A stretch of DNA of 64,000 bases from Methanobrevibacter_A acididurans. Lineage in GTDB: Archaea > Methanobacteriota > Methanobacteria > Methanobacteriales > Methanobacteriaceae. Within the stretch, counting starts at the first letter, position 1, and each line of letters begins with the position of its first letter. Both the position numbers and the translations under genes were made by a program. The notes below the pieces were generated by a model, which saw nothing but the letters and a program-made list of their open reading frames with translations, had not been told where the DNA came from and did no database searches. Location of the stretch: NCBI RefSeq assembly GCF_046197875.1, contig NZ_CP166991.1, positions 496,001-560,000 on the forward strand. The letters run 5' to 3'. Positions 24,794-34,412 of the stretch are shown here, one piece after another.

Positions 24794-26044
24794 ATGGATA
24801 GTATTATAGAAGATGTCCGTGTTAGAAAAATATTAGATAGTAGAGGAAATCCAACTGTAGAAGTAGATATTCTCACATGGAATGGATTTGGTCGAGCTGC
24901 TGCACCTTCAGGTGCTAGTACAGGTTCTAGAGAAGTTGTTTCTTTCCCTCAAGGTGGGGTAGATCAAATTATTAGTGAAGTTGAAGATGTTATATCATCT
25001 GAACTTATAGGTATGGCTGCTGAAGACATTTCAGATATAGATTATGTTTTAAAAGAAATAGATGGTACTGATAATATGTCATCTATTGGTGGTAACACTA
25101 CTGTTGCTGTATCTATGGCTGCAGCAAAAGCAGCAGCAAATTCATACAATTTACCATTATACCGTTTCTTAGGTGGAAATATGGTTAATAAATTACCTTA
25201 CCCATTAGGAAACATGATGAATGGTGGAGAACATGCAGGACCTAATGCTCCTGATATTCAAGAATTTTTAGTTGTACCTGTAGGTGCATCTAATATATCT
25301 GAAGCTGTTTTTGCTAACTCTGCAATACATAAAAGACTTAAAGAATTAATCCAATCCAAAGACAGTAATTTTACTGGTGGTAAAGGTGATGAAGGTGGAT
25401 GGATACCTAACATTTCAAATGATAATGCTTTAGATATTCAATCTCAAGCATGTGAAGAAGTTGGAGATGAATTAGGAATAACTATTAAACCATCTTTAGA
25501 TCTCGCTGCTTCTGAATTTTGGGATAAAGATGAAAACAAATATGTTTATGCTCAAGATGGTATTAGTAGAGATAGTGGCGAACAAGTTGAATATGTTAAA
25601 GATATCATAGATACTTATGGTATGTTCTATATAGAAGATCCATTTGATGAAAAAGATTTTGATGGCTTTTCTGAATTAACTTCAGCTGTAGGAGATAAAT
25701 GTATTATCTGTGGTGATGATATATTTGTTACAAATAAAGAAATTTTAGCTGAAGGAATAGAAAAAGGCGCTGCTAATGGTTTAATAATCAAACCAAATCA
25801 AATCGGTTCTTTAACTGAAACTTATAAAACAGTTCAATTAGCAAAAGAAAACAATTATGTTCCTGTAGTATCTCATAGATCTGGAGAAACAACTGATGAA
25901 ACTATTGCTCATTTAGCTGTTGCACTTGGAACTCCTTTAATTAAAACTGGAGCAATAAGTGGAGAACGTATTGCAAAATTAAACGAACTTATTCGTATTG
26001 AAGAAGAATTACCAGACCCAGAAATGGCTGATTTAAAATTTTAA
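24794..26044 (+). CDS. eno: Enolase
   Basis: The 416-residue product interconverts 2-phosphoglycerate and phosphoenolpyruvate. It has the N-terminal RKILDSRGNPTVEVDI, GASTGSREV, the metal-binding aspartate and glutamate segments (YIEDPFDEKDFDGF, then CIICGDDIFVTN), and the C-terminal VVSHRSGETTDETIAHLAVA with the catalytic loop. The ATG at 24794 gives the standard N-terminus; an upstream in-frame ATG at 24779 is too long for the family. Confidence 0.96.
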   Translation: MDSIIEDVRVRKILDSRGNPTVEVDILTWNGFGRAAAPSGASTGSREVVSFPQGGVDQIISEVEDVISSELIGMAAEDISDIDYVLKEIDGTDNMSSIGGNTTVAVSMAAAKAAANSYNLPLYRFLGGNMVNKLPYPLGNMMNGGEHAGPNAPDIQEFLVVPVGASNISEAVFANSAIHKRLKELIQSKDSNFTGGKGDEGGWIPNISNDNALDIQSQACEEVGDELGITIKPSLDLAASEFWDKDENKYVYAQDGISRDSGEQVEYVKDIIDTYGMFYIEDPFDEKDFDGFSELTSAVGDKCIICGDDIFVTNKEILAEGIEKGAANGLIIKPNQIGSLTETYKTVQLAKENNYVPVVSHRSGETTDETIAHLAVALGTPLIKTGAISGERIAKLNELIRIEEELPDPEMADLKF

Positions 26045-26119
26045 AAATATTTCAAAATTAAAAATTATTAACAAAATAAATTACAAAAATAAAAAAAAAT
26101 TAATATTAAGGTGAATTAA

Positions 26120-26716
26120 ATGTCAGAACTTTTAATACCATTAGATAATTATTTAGCAGCAGGTTTACATATAGGAACTCAACAAAAAACTCATGATATG
26201 GAAAGATATATTTTCCGTGTAAGATCAGACGGTTTATATGTTTTAGATATACGTAAAACTGATGAACGTATTTGTCAGGTTGCTAAATTCTTAGCACAAT
26301 ATGATGCTGATGATATTCTTGTAGTAGCTACAAGACAATATGGTCAAGCTCCAGTAAAAAAATTCGGAGAAATCACTGGTTGTAAAACTATACCTGGTAG
26401 ATTTATTCCTGGAACTTTAACTAATCCAACTTATCATAAATTCATAGAACCAAAAATTATTGTTGTAACTGATCCAAGATCAGATGCACAAGCTGTTTTA
26501 GAATCTAAACAAAATGGAATCCCTGTTGTAGGTTTATGTGATACTGAAAACTTACTTACTAATGTGGATATTGTTGTACCTGTAAACAATAAAGGTAGAA
26601 AAGCTATTGCTCTTGTATACTGGTTATTAGCTAGACAATTATTAAGAGAAAGAGGTACAATTGGTCCGGAAGATGAATTAGATATTGAAGCTGCAGACTT
26701 TGAATTAAAATTCTAG
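26120..26716 (+). CDS. rps2: Small-subunit ribosomal protein S2 (uS2)
   Basis: The 198-residue product has DNYLAAGLHIGTQQKTHDME and VVGLCDTENLLTNVDIVVPV, typical of archaeal S2. AAGGTGA precedes the ATG. It lies between enolase and the lipid genes. Confidence 0.96.
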   Translation: MSELLIPLDNYLAAGLHIGTQQKTHDMERYIFRVRSDGLYVLDIRKTDERICQVAKFLAQYDADDILVVATRQYGQAPVKKFGEITGCKTIPGRFIPGTLTNPTYHKFIEPKIIVVTDPRSDAQAVLESKQNGIPVVGLCDTENLLTNVDIVVPVNNKGRKAIALVYWLLARQLLRERGTIGPEDELDIEAADFELKF

Positions 26717-26862
26717 ATAAAAGAAAGAAAAATTAAAAATAATACTATATTTTATTTTATTTTTCCATCCCTTTTTTGTAAAAAATATTATAGGTTATTA
26801 AAATAAATATTATTATAATATTAGGGTTAAAAAATAATTTATTTTTCGGAGTAATGTTTATT

Positions 26863-27714
26863 ATGATTAGACAACCTGTAGTTGCAGGAAGCTTTTATCA
26901 AAGTAATGTGAGATATTTATTAGATAGTATTGAGGATGCATTTAAATCATCAAGTGGTTTTGGAGAAATCCCAACTCTATCTAGATTTAAATATAAAGAT
27001 TCCATGTTAACTGGCATATTAGTTCCTCATGCAGGTTATATGTATTCAGGTGCTGTTGCAAGTAATTCTTATGCTGAATTAGCTTTAGATGGTTTTCCTG
27101 ATACTTTTGTCATTTTATGCCCTAATCATACAGGATTAGGAGATCCATTAAGTGTTTTTTCTGAAGGAGAATGGGTTACTCCTTTAGGACATGTTTCAGT
27201 AGATGAAATTTTTTCTAAGGAATTAATTAATAATTCTAAGTTCGCAAGTTCTAATTTTGAGGCCCATATGCAAGAGCATAGTATAGAAGTCCAGTTACCT
27301 TTTTTACAATATTTTTCTAAAGATTTTAAAATAGTACCTATTTGTATGGGGGTTCAGGATTCCGCATTTGTGGATGACATTTTGGATGCTATAATTAAAG
27401 CACAAGATGTTACTGGTCGTGATATTCGTGTTATTGCTAGTTCTGATTTAAGTCATTTTAATAATCAAAAGATAGCCGAAAATTTAGATAATTTAATACT
27501 TGAAGATATTAAAAATATGGATTCATTAAAACTACTTTCAGATGTTAAGTCTAATAATATTACAATGTGTGGTTATGCTCCTGCAATGGTTGCTATAAAT
27601 TATTCAAAAATTAAGGGAGAAGGTATATCTAAAGTATTAAAATATTCTACTAGTGGTAATGTTACACATGATTATAACTCAGTTGTAGGTTATGGCTCTG
27701 CAATATTTAAATAA
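26863..27714 (+). CDS. MEMO1-family protein
   Basis: The 283-residue product begins MIRQPVVAGSFYQ and contains GILVPHAGYMYSGAVA, MQEHSIEVQLPFLQ and VIASSDLSHF. These are His-rich motifs shared by MEMO1 and extradiol-dioxygenase-like proteins that bind metal. The archaeal function is unproven. The gene stands at the head of the mevalonate cluster, as in related methanogens, so a link to isoprenoid synthesis is an inference. An upstream in-frame ATG at 26854 is closer to GGAG, but the family N-terminus favours 26863. Confidence 0.88.
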   Translation: MIRQPVVAGSFYQSNVRYLLDSIEDAFKSSSGFGEIPTLSRFKYKDSMLTGILVPHAGYMYSGAVASNSYAELALDGFPDTFVILCPNHTGLGDPLSVFSEGEWVTPLGHVSVDEIFSKELINNSKFASSNFEAHMQEHSIEVQLPFLQYFSKDFKIVPICMGVQDSAFVDDILDAIIKAQDVTGRDIRVIASSDLSHFNNQKIAENLDNLILEDIKNMDSLKLLSDVKSNNITMCGYAPAMVAINYSKIKGEGISKVLKYSTSGNVTHDYNSVVGYGSAIFK

Positions 27715-27783
27715 ATAAAGGAAAAATGTTAAAATAAAGTAAAATATTGATATATAAAAAAAATAAAAATTTGATGATTAAAA

Positions 27784-28746
27784 ATGGAATCTGTAGCTTC
27801 AGCACCTGGAAAAACAATTTTATTTGGTGAACACTCAGTTGTATATAGTGAACCTGCTATTGCCGGTGCTGTAAATAAAAGAGCTACAGTCAAAATTAGA
27901 AGATCAAGAAATCAAAATACAATTTTAAAATCTAAAGATTTAAACTTTGAAGCAATATTAGATACTCGTAAAGAATCTTACTCTCTTAAACATGGGAAAC
28001 CTGGGATAATACGATATATTTTAAATGCTTTAAGTAAATTTCATGATCATACTCCTATTGAAATATTATTATCAATAAATATACCTATTGGTTCAGGTTT
28101 AGGATCTTCAGCAGCTGTTACTGTTGCAACATTAGCAGCCCTATTTGATTATCATGATATTCCATTTACAAAAGAATCATTGGCTCAAGACGCTTATAAT
28201 GTTGAATTAGATGTTCAAGGTATGGCTAGTCCGTTAGATACTATTGTGAGTACTTATGGTGGTTTAATTTATCTTTCTAGAGAGAAAAAACCAATCAGTT
28301 TCACAAATCATATAAACTCTAATTTTGTTATAGGATTTACCACAAAATACGGTAATACTGGAAAAATGGTAAAAAATGTTAAAAATCTTAAAGATGCTTA
28401 TCCAAACATAATTAACCCTATAATTGAAGACATGGGATTTATAGCCAATGAAGCTCGTATAGCAATTTTAAAAAATGATATATCTAAAGTAGGGGAATTA
28501 ATGAATATAAATCAAGGATTATTGGATTCTTTAGGAGTAAATACTTCAGAATTATCTCGAATGATTTATTTAGCACGTAAAAATGGTGCTTTAGGTTCTA
28601 AAATTACAGGTTCAGGTGGAGGAGGAAGTATAATTGCTTTATGCCCTCATAATCCTGATAAAGTTATGAAAGCTATCAATAGATATGATAATACTTTAAA
28701 AATAAAATTCTCTAAAGATGGAGTTTTAACTAAAGATTCTATTTAA
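27784..28746 (+). CDS. mvk: Mevalonate kinase
   Basis: The 320-residue GHMP kinase begins with SAPGKTILFGEHSVVY and has the nucleotide loop PIGSGLGSSAAVTVAT (about residue 103) and the C-terminal KITGSGGGGSIIALC. It phosphorylates mevalonate in archaeal lipid synthesis. The next two genes supply the following archaeal steps. Confidence 0.95.
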   Translation: MESVASAPGKTILFGEHSVVYSEPAIAGAVNKRATVKIRRSRNQNTILKSKDLNFEAILDTRKESYSLKHGKPGIIRYILNALSKFHDHTPIEILLSINIPIGSGLGSSAAVTVATLAALFDYHDIPFTKESLAQDAYNVELDVQGMASPLDTIVSTYGGLIYLSREKKPISFTNHINSNFVIGFTTKYGNTGKMVKNVKNLKDAYPNIINPIIEDMGFIANEARIAILKNDISKVGELMNINQGLLDSLGVNTSELSRMIYLARKNGALGSKITGSGGGGSIIALCPHNPDKVMKAINRYDNTLKIKFSKDGVLTKDSI

Positions 28747-28792
28747 TAAAATAAATTATATATATTATAATTAAACATAAAGCCGTGTTCTC

Positions 28793-29626
28793 ATGATTAT
28801 ATTAAAAATTGGTGGAAGTATATTAACAAAAAAAGACTTAGCAAAACCAGAAGTAGATTATGAAAATCTTGAGCGTATTGCAAGTGAAATTGAAGAATCA
28901 TTACATTCTGATGACTTAAATTCTGATTTATCTGATGGTTTAATTATAGTTCATGGTGCTGGATCATTTGGTCATCCTCCAGCTAGTAAATATAAAATAG
29001 GAGAATCCTTCCCAATTGAGGATTATCCATTCAAACGTTTAGGTTTTGCAGAAATACAAAATCAAGTAAAAAAATTAAATTCAATAATTTGTGACAGTTT
29101 AATAAAACATAATATTCCAGTAGTTAGCATGCCTCCTTCATCTTTTGTAACAACAGTTGATAAAAGAATATATGAATTTCGTTTAGGATTAATTAAAAAA
29201 TATATTAAAGAAGGATATGTTCCAGTTTTATATGGGGATATTGTGTTAGATGAAGAATTAAAAATGGCCATAATTTCAGGAGATCAAATTTTACAATACA
29301 TAGCTAAAATTCTTAAATCAGATAATATAATTCTTGGTACAGATGTAAATGGAGTTTACACAAAAAACCCAAAAAATCATAAAGATAGTAAATTAATATC
29401 AGTTTTAACTAATTTAAATCAAATAGAAGAATTAGAATCTACAACTAATATTGATGTTACTGGGGGTATGGTTGGTAAAGTTAAAGAATTATTAGAATTA
29501 GCTAATCTTGGAATTGATAGTGAAATAATTAATGCTAATACTCCAAAAACTATAGCAAATGCTTTACAATCAAAGCCAGTAATAGGTACAAAATTAACAA
29601 GTAAATTAGAAGAATATAACTATTAA
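28793..29626 (+). CDS. ipk: Isopentenyl phosphate kinase
   Basis: The 277-residue amino-acid-kinase-fold enzyme begins MIILKIGGSILTKKD and has VHGAGSFGHPPASKY with the catalytic His. VTGGMVGKVKELLELANLGI follows near the C-terminus. It makes isopentenyl diphosphate from isopentenyl phosphate in the archaeal mevalonate route. Confidence 0.94.
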   Translation: MIILKIGGSILTKKDLAKPEVDYENLERIASEIEESLHSDDLNSDLSDGLIIVHGAGSFGHPPASKYKIGESFPIEDYPFKRLGFAEIQNQVKKLNSIICDSLIKHNIPVVSMPPSSFVTTVDKRIYEFRLGLIKKYIKEGYVPVLYGDIVLDEELKMAIISGDQILQYIAKILKSDNIILGTDVNGVYTKNPKNHKDSKLISVLTNLNQIEELESTTNIDVTGGMVGKVKELLELANLGIDSEIINANTPKTIANALQSKPVIGTKLTSKLEEYNY

Positions 29627-29891
29627 TAAAATTTAATAGTAAATTATATAAAATAAAGTTTAATACAAAAATCGAAAAAATAATACTTTTAGTAAATTAA
29701 CTTTTATCATTATCATTTTAATCAATTAAAAAATTAATTAAAAAAATTTTAGTGAGGAAATTTGATAAAAATAGAGTAAGTAGAATAATAGAAAAAATAG
29801 AAATTAATATAAAAGAAAAAAATTATTAATTAAAAAAAAATTTTCATTATAACCATAATGAGTTTATTATAAAAATTAAGGAAGAATATCT

Positions 29892-30944
29892 ATGATATCT
29901 AATAGAAAATCAGAACATCTAAACATTTGTAATAATGAAGATGTTAGTTTTAAGAACAAAACAACTGGATTTAATGATATAGAATTGTTACATAAAGCTT
30001 TACCTGAAATAAATAAAGAAGAGATTGATATTTCTACTTCTGCTTTTGGTAAAAAATTAGATTCTCCTCTTTTTTTCACTGCAATTACTGGTGGTCATCC
30101 AGAAGCTAAAAAATTAAACAAGATTTTAGCATTAGCTGCAGAAGAAAAAAATATAGGTTTAGGATTAGGTAGTCAAAGAGCAGCAATTGAACATCCGGAA
30201 CTTAATGAAACTTATACTGTTGCTCGAGAATATGCTCCTAATGCATTATTGTTAGGAAATATTGGAGCTCCTCAAATAGATCTTGCTGAAGATGCTGTTA
30301 AAATGTTTGATGCAGATATATTAGCTGTTCATTTAAATCCTTTACAAGAATCTATACAACCTGAAGGAGATCTTAATAGTGAAGGATTTTTAGATTCTAT
30401 AAGTAAAATCACTGATCTCGTAGATGTGCCTGTTATGGTTAAAGAAACTGGATGTGGATTAAGCTCTGAAGACGCTTCATTATTGGAAAATGCTGGAGTG
30501 AACTACATCGATGTGGAAGGTGCCGGTGGTACTAGTTGGGCTGCTGTTGAAACTTTTCGTGCAAAAGATAAGTATCTTGGAGAGTTATTCTGGGATTGGG
30601 GTATACCTACAGCTGTAAGTACTTTTGAAGTTGTAAATACAGTTAATGTTCCAGTAATATCTTCTGGAGGTATTCGTTCTGGTTTAGATGCAGCTAAAGC
30701 TATTGCTTTAGGTGCTGATAGTGTTGGAATGGCATTACCTGCTCTTAAAAATGCTTATTATGGACTTGAAAATTTAATTAATTTAATAAATCAATTTAAT
30801 GAATCTTTGAAAATAGCCATGTTTTTAGTAGGTGCTAAAAATTTAGATGAATTAAAAAATTCTTCTTTAATAATTAAAGGCGAAACTAAAGAATGGTTGG
30901 AACAACGGGGATTTAACACAAAAATTTATGCAAGGAGAAACTAA
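29892..30944 (+). CDS. fni: Isopentenyl-diphosphate delta-isomerase, type 2 (FMN)
   Basis: The 350-residue product has FFTAITGGHPEAKKLNKIL, GLGLGSQRAAIEHPE, VMVKETGCGLSSEDASLL and VISSGGIRSGLDAAKAIALG, the FMN-binding and substrate segments of type 2 isomerase. It supplies dimethylallyl diphosphate for IdsA. The rnj gene starts three bases after its stop and uses AGGAGAAA in its 3' end. Confidence 0.95.
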   Translation: MISNRKSEHLNICNNEDVSFKNKTTGFNDIELLHKALPEINKEEIDISTSAFGKKLDSPLFFTAITGGHPEAKKLNKILALAAEEKNIGLGLGSQRAAIEHPELNETYTVAREYAPNALLLGNIGAPQIDLAEDAVKMFDADILAVHLNPLQESIQPEGDLNSEGFLDSISKITDLVDVPVMVKETGCGLSSEDASLLENAGVNYIDVEGAGGTSWAAVETFRAKDKYLGELFWDWGIPTAVSTFEVVNTVNVPVISSGGIRSGLDAAKAIALGADSVGMALPALKNAYYGLENLINLINQFNESLKIAMFLVGAKNLDELKNSSLIIKGETKEWLEQRGFNTKIYARRN

Positions 30945-30947
30945 TTT

Positions 30948-32294
30948 ATGACAGTAGAAGTTATAGCAATAGGTGGATACGAAGAAGTCGGAAAAAATAT
31001 GACTGCCGTAAAAGTAAATGATGAAGTCATCATTTTTGATATGGGTATTCACTTAGATAGAATAAACATACATGAAGATACAGATATAGACAGAATGCAC
31101 AGTTTAGATTTAATAGAAAGAGGAGTAATTCCTGATGATACATTAATGAAAGATGTAGATGGTAAAGTAAAAGGTATTATCTTTACTCATGGTCATTTAG
31201 ACCATATTGGTGCAGTAGCAAAACTTGCGCATCGTTATGATGCTCCTTTAATTGGAACACCGTTTACTACAGCATTAATAGAAAATACTATTAAGGGTGA
31301 ACGAAAATTTAAAGTTCATAATCCTATTAAATCATTAAATCCAGGTAGTAAGATACAATTATCTAAAAATATTACTTTAGAATTTGTTCAATCAACTCAC
31401 AGTATACCTCAAGCAGTAATTGCAGTATTACACACATCTGAAGGAATTATTGTCTATGCTTTAGATTTTAAATTTGATAATCATCAAAAAATAAGTCCAC
31501 CTCCAGATTATAATCGTTTAAAAGAATTAGGTCGAAAAGGAGTTTTATGTTTAATAGTTGAAACAACCAATGCTCAAAATTATGACCAAGTAAAAACTTA
31601 TTCTGAAAGAGTTCCTAGAGTGATTTTAGAAGATTTAATGAAAGGTCCAATGGAAGAAGATAAAGGAATGATTATAACAACATTTTCATCACATGTTGAA
31701 CGTATCCAAGCAATTGCAGATATTGCAGCTAAAGGAAATCGTGAAATTCTCTTTTTAGGTAGAAGTATGGAACGATATTGTGGTTTAGCAGAAAAAATGG
31801 GATTATTACATTTACCAAAGAATGCTAATATTTATGGTCATCCAAAATCAGTTAATAAAGCACTTGCAAAAGCTGATGATCATCCTGAAAAATATTTATT
31901 AGTTACTACAGGACATCAAGGTGAACCTGATGCTTTACTTCCTAGAATAGCTGGTGGACGTACTCCATATAATATAAAGAAAGGAGATAATGTAATTATT
32001 TCTGCACCTATTATTCCTAATCCAACTAATGCAGCTAATCGTCATATTTTAGAAACAAGATTAATCACTAAAGGTGCAAGAATATACTCAAATGCCCATG
32101 TATCTGGACATGCTGGTCGTGAAGATCATCGTGAATTTTTAAGAATGCTAAAACCTAAACATATAATACCTGCCCATGGAGAACTATCTATGTTAACAGC
32201 TTATGGTGAACTTGCAGAGGAAGAAGGATATCGTATAGGTAAAGATGTTCATATTTTACGTAATGCACAAGCACAAGTTTTTAATGGAGAATAA
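30948..32294 (+). CDS. rnj: Ribonuclease J (archaeal, beta-CASP)
   Basis: The 448-residue metallo-beta-lactamase/beta-CASP protein has the metal motif FTHGHLDHIGAVAKLAH (about residue 79), GHQGEPDALLPRIAGG, NAHVSGHAGREDHREFLRML and KHIIPAHGELSMLTA. It is a 5'-3' exonuclease and endonuclease for RNA decay. Placement inside the lipid cluster is conserved in relatives. The stop codon is part of a terminator stem. Confidence 0.94.
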   Translation: MTVEVIAIGGYEEVGKNMTAVKVNDEVIIFDMGIHLDRINIHEDTDIDRMHSLDLIERGVIPDDTLMKDVDGKVKGIIFTHGHLDHIGAVAKLAHRYDAPLIGTPFTTALIENTIKGERKFKVHNPIKSLNPGSKIQLSKNITLEFVQSTHSIPQAVIAVLHTSEGIIVYALDFKFDNHQKISPPPDYNRLKELGRKGVLCLIVETTNAQNYDQVKTYSERVPRVILEDLMKGPMEEDKGMIITTFSSHVERIQAIADIAAKGNREILFLGRSMERYCGLAEKMGLLHLPKNANIYGHPKSVNKALAKADDHPEKYLLVTTGHQGEPDALLPRIAGGRTPYNIKKGDNVIISAPIIPNPTNAANRHILETRLITKGARIYSNAHVSGHAGREDHREFLRMLKPKHIIPAHGELSMLTAYGELAEEEGYRIGKDVHILRNAQAQVFNGE

Positions 32295-32316
32295 TTTTTT
32301 TATTCTCCTTTTTTTT
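32286..32316 (+). terminator. Intrinsic-type terminator overlapping the rnj stop codon
   Basis: GGAGAATAA (32286-32294) pairs perfectly with TTATTCTCC (32300-32308) around five T bases. Eight T residues follow at 32309-32316. The TAA stop codon forms the last three bases of the left arm. This is the clearest hairpin plus T-run in the window and should end the mvk-to-rnj transcript. Confidence 0.75.
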
Positions 32317-32450
32317 AGAAAACTTTTAGAATGAATTTTATATAAGTTTTGTTAAAAACTATATTAAGTAATTATTTTACATTTCATAATGTTTTTATTT
32401 AAAATTTTTTTGGGATATTTTTTTATAAATTTAGGTGGAGGAAAATTATA

Positions 32451-33446
32451 ATGGTTGATGTTGTATCAATTTTAAAAGAAAATTCACAAGTGGTTATAGA
32501 TTCTATTGATGAAAATTTATCTATCATTGTGCCTGAAGAGTTAAGTGATGCTTCAAAGTATTTAACTAAAGCTGGAGGTAAAATGTTACGTCCTTCTTTA
32601 ACTTTAATTACTAGTGAAGCTGTTGGTGGAAACAAATCTTCTACAGTTCAAACTGCTGCAGCTATTGAATTAATTCATACTTTTTCACTTATTCATGATG
32701 ATATTATGGATAAAGATGATATGAGAAGAGGTAAACCTTCTGTTCATAAAGTTTGGGGAGAACCATTAGCAATCTTAGCTGGAGATACTTTATTTAGTAA
32801 AGCTTTTGAAATGATTATAACTAGTAAAGGTGAGAATCTTAATTTTGAACAAATTAATAAGACCTTAGCTACAGTAGCTGATTCTTGTGTTAAAATTTGT
32901 GAGGGCCAAGCTAGTGATATGAGTTTTGAAGGGGATTTCACAGTTAAAGAAGATGCATATTTAGATATGATTTTTAAAAAGACTGGTGCTTTAATTGCTA
33001 CTGCCACTAAATCTGGTGCGATTATGGGTGGAGCTGATGAAGAAGTTATAAATGCTATGTATGATTATGGTAAACTTATTGGTCTTGCTTTCCAAATTCA
33101 GGATGATTATTTAGATGTTGTTAGTGATGAAGAGTCTTTAGGTAAACCTATTGGTAGTGATATTGCTGAGGGTAAAATGACTTTGATGGTTGTTAAAGCT
33201 TTAGATAAAGCAGATGATGATGATTCTGAAAGATTAATTGAAATTCTTAAAAATACTAATTCAACACAAGATAAAGTAGATGAAGCTATTAATATTTTTA
33301 AAAAATATGGTACTATTCAATATGCTCATGATGTTGCTCAATTAAATGTTAATAAAGCTAAGGAAATACTAAAAATATTGCCTGATTCTGAAGCTAAAAC
33401 TTCACTTAGTTTAATTGCAGATTTTGTTTTAAATAGAAAGTCTTAA
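32451..33446 (+). CDS. idsA: Short-chain isoprenyl diphosphate synthase (GGPP/FPP synthase)
   Basis: The 331-residue prenyltransferase has the first Asp-rich motif DDIMDKDDMRRGKPS (about residue 83) and the second DDYLDVVSDEESLGKPIGSD (about residue 220). It condenses isopentenyl diphosphate units into C15/C20 diphosphates for ether lipids. GGTGGAGG precedes the ATG; the terminator after rnj suggests it has its own promoter. Confidence 0.95.
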   Translation: MVDVVSILKENSQVVIDSIDENLSIIVPEELSDASKYLTKAGGKMLRPSLTLITSEAVGGNKSSTVQTAAAIELIHTFSLIHDDIMDKDDMRRGKPSVHKVWGEPLAILAGDTLFSKAFEMIITSKGENLNFEQINKTLATVADSCVKICEGQASDMSFEGDFTVKEDAYLDMIFKKTGALIATATKSGAIMGGADEEVINAMYDYGKLIGLAFQIQDDYLDVVSDEESLGKPIGSDIAEGKMTLMVVKALDKADDDDSERLIEILKNTNSTQDKVDEAINIFKKYGTIQYAHDVAQLNVNKAKEILKILPDSEAKTSLSLIADFVLNRKS

Positions 33447-33515
33447 AAAAAAATTTATTTATAAACTAAAAGATAATAATATTAAAATAACAAATAAAAA
33501 GGGGTTTTTTCATCT

Positions 33516-34304
33516 ATGGGAATTATTGACAAAACTTTTCATAAAGGAGTATATAGCGAAAATTGGTCAGAAAGACAAAATGCTATAAAAACTACAGATG
33601 ATATAAAACTCCTTCAAAAAATAGCCTTAACTGATGAAAATTGGTTAGTTAGAAGCGAAGCCTTAAAAAAAATTGAAAATCAAGATTTTCTAGAAACTAT
33701 AGCATTAAATGATAAAAATATTGATTTAAGACAACAAGCATTACAGAAAATTGATAATCCTAAAATACTCAAAAACATAGTTTTATACAATGACAATCCA
33801 GATGTAAGAAGAAGTACACTAGAAAAAATAAAAGACCAAAAAGTAATTCAATATGTAGCATTAAATGATGATCATTGGTGGGTACGACGAGCTGCACTAG
33901 AAAAAATTGAAGATCCAACTATAATTGAAAACATTGCTTTTTTAGACAAAAATTACAAGGTTAGAAAAGCAGCATTAGATAAAATTCCATATGAAAAAGT
34001 TATAGAAAAAATAGCATTAAATGATGAACATTGGGTTATAAGAAAAGCTGCTTTAGAAAAGATTACCAATTCACAAATTTTCGATAAATTAGCTAAAAAT
34101 GATATAAATTGGGAAATTCGAAAAGATTGTGTTGAAAAATCTAATAATCGTTTATTAATGGAAGATATTGCAGTAAATGATGAAAATTTTGAAGTGCGAG
34201 CGGCTGCTGTTAAAAAAATTAATAATCATGATTTACTATTTAAAATATCTAAAGATGATACAAACTTCGTAGTACGGGAAGTTGCAAGAAGTTGTTTACA
34301 TTAA
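33516..34304 (+). CDS. Helical solenoid protein of exact 26-residue repeats (HEAT/LRV-like)
   Basis: The 262-residue product is almost entirely repeats. Eight full units begin at residues 33, 59, 85, 111, 137, 163, 189 and 215, and a partial one begins at 241. There are no insertions. A typical unit is IEKIALNDEHWVIRKAALEK; the consensus holds L..IA.ND.nw.VR..AL.KI. A weaker unit precedes residue 33. No signal peptide or membrane helix is seen, so it is likely a cytoplasmic alpha-alpha scaffold for binding partners. Function unknown. It lies at the edge of an accessory region. Confidence 0.75.
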   Translation: MGIIDKTFHKGVYSENWSERQNAIKTTDDIKLLQKIALTDENWLVRSEALKKIENQDFLETIALNDKNIDLRQQALQKIDNPKILKNIVLYNDNPDVRRSTLEKIKDQKVIQYVALNDDHWWVRRAALEKIEDPTIIENIAFLDKNYKVRKAALDKIPYEKVIEKIALNDEHWVIRKAALEKITNSQIFDKLAKNDINWEIRKDCVEKSNNRLLMEDIAVNDENFEVRAAAVKKINNHDLLFKISKDDTNFVVREVARSCLH

Positions 34305-34412
34305 ATATAATTCAAATATTTTTTGATAAATAAAAAGAATAAAATTTTTTATAGAAGGTTTAAAAAATTTTAATTTTCCTTTTTTTTAAATATTAATTTT
34401 TATTACTAATTT

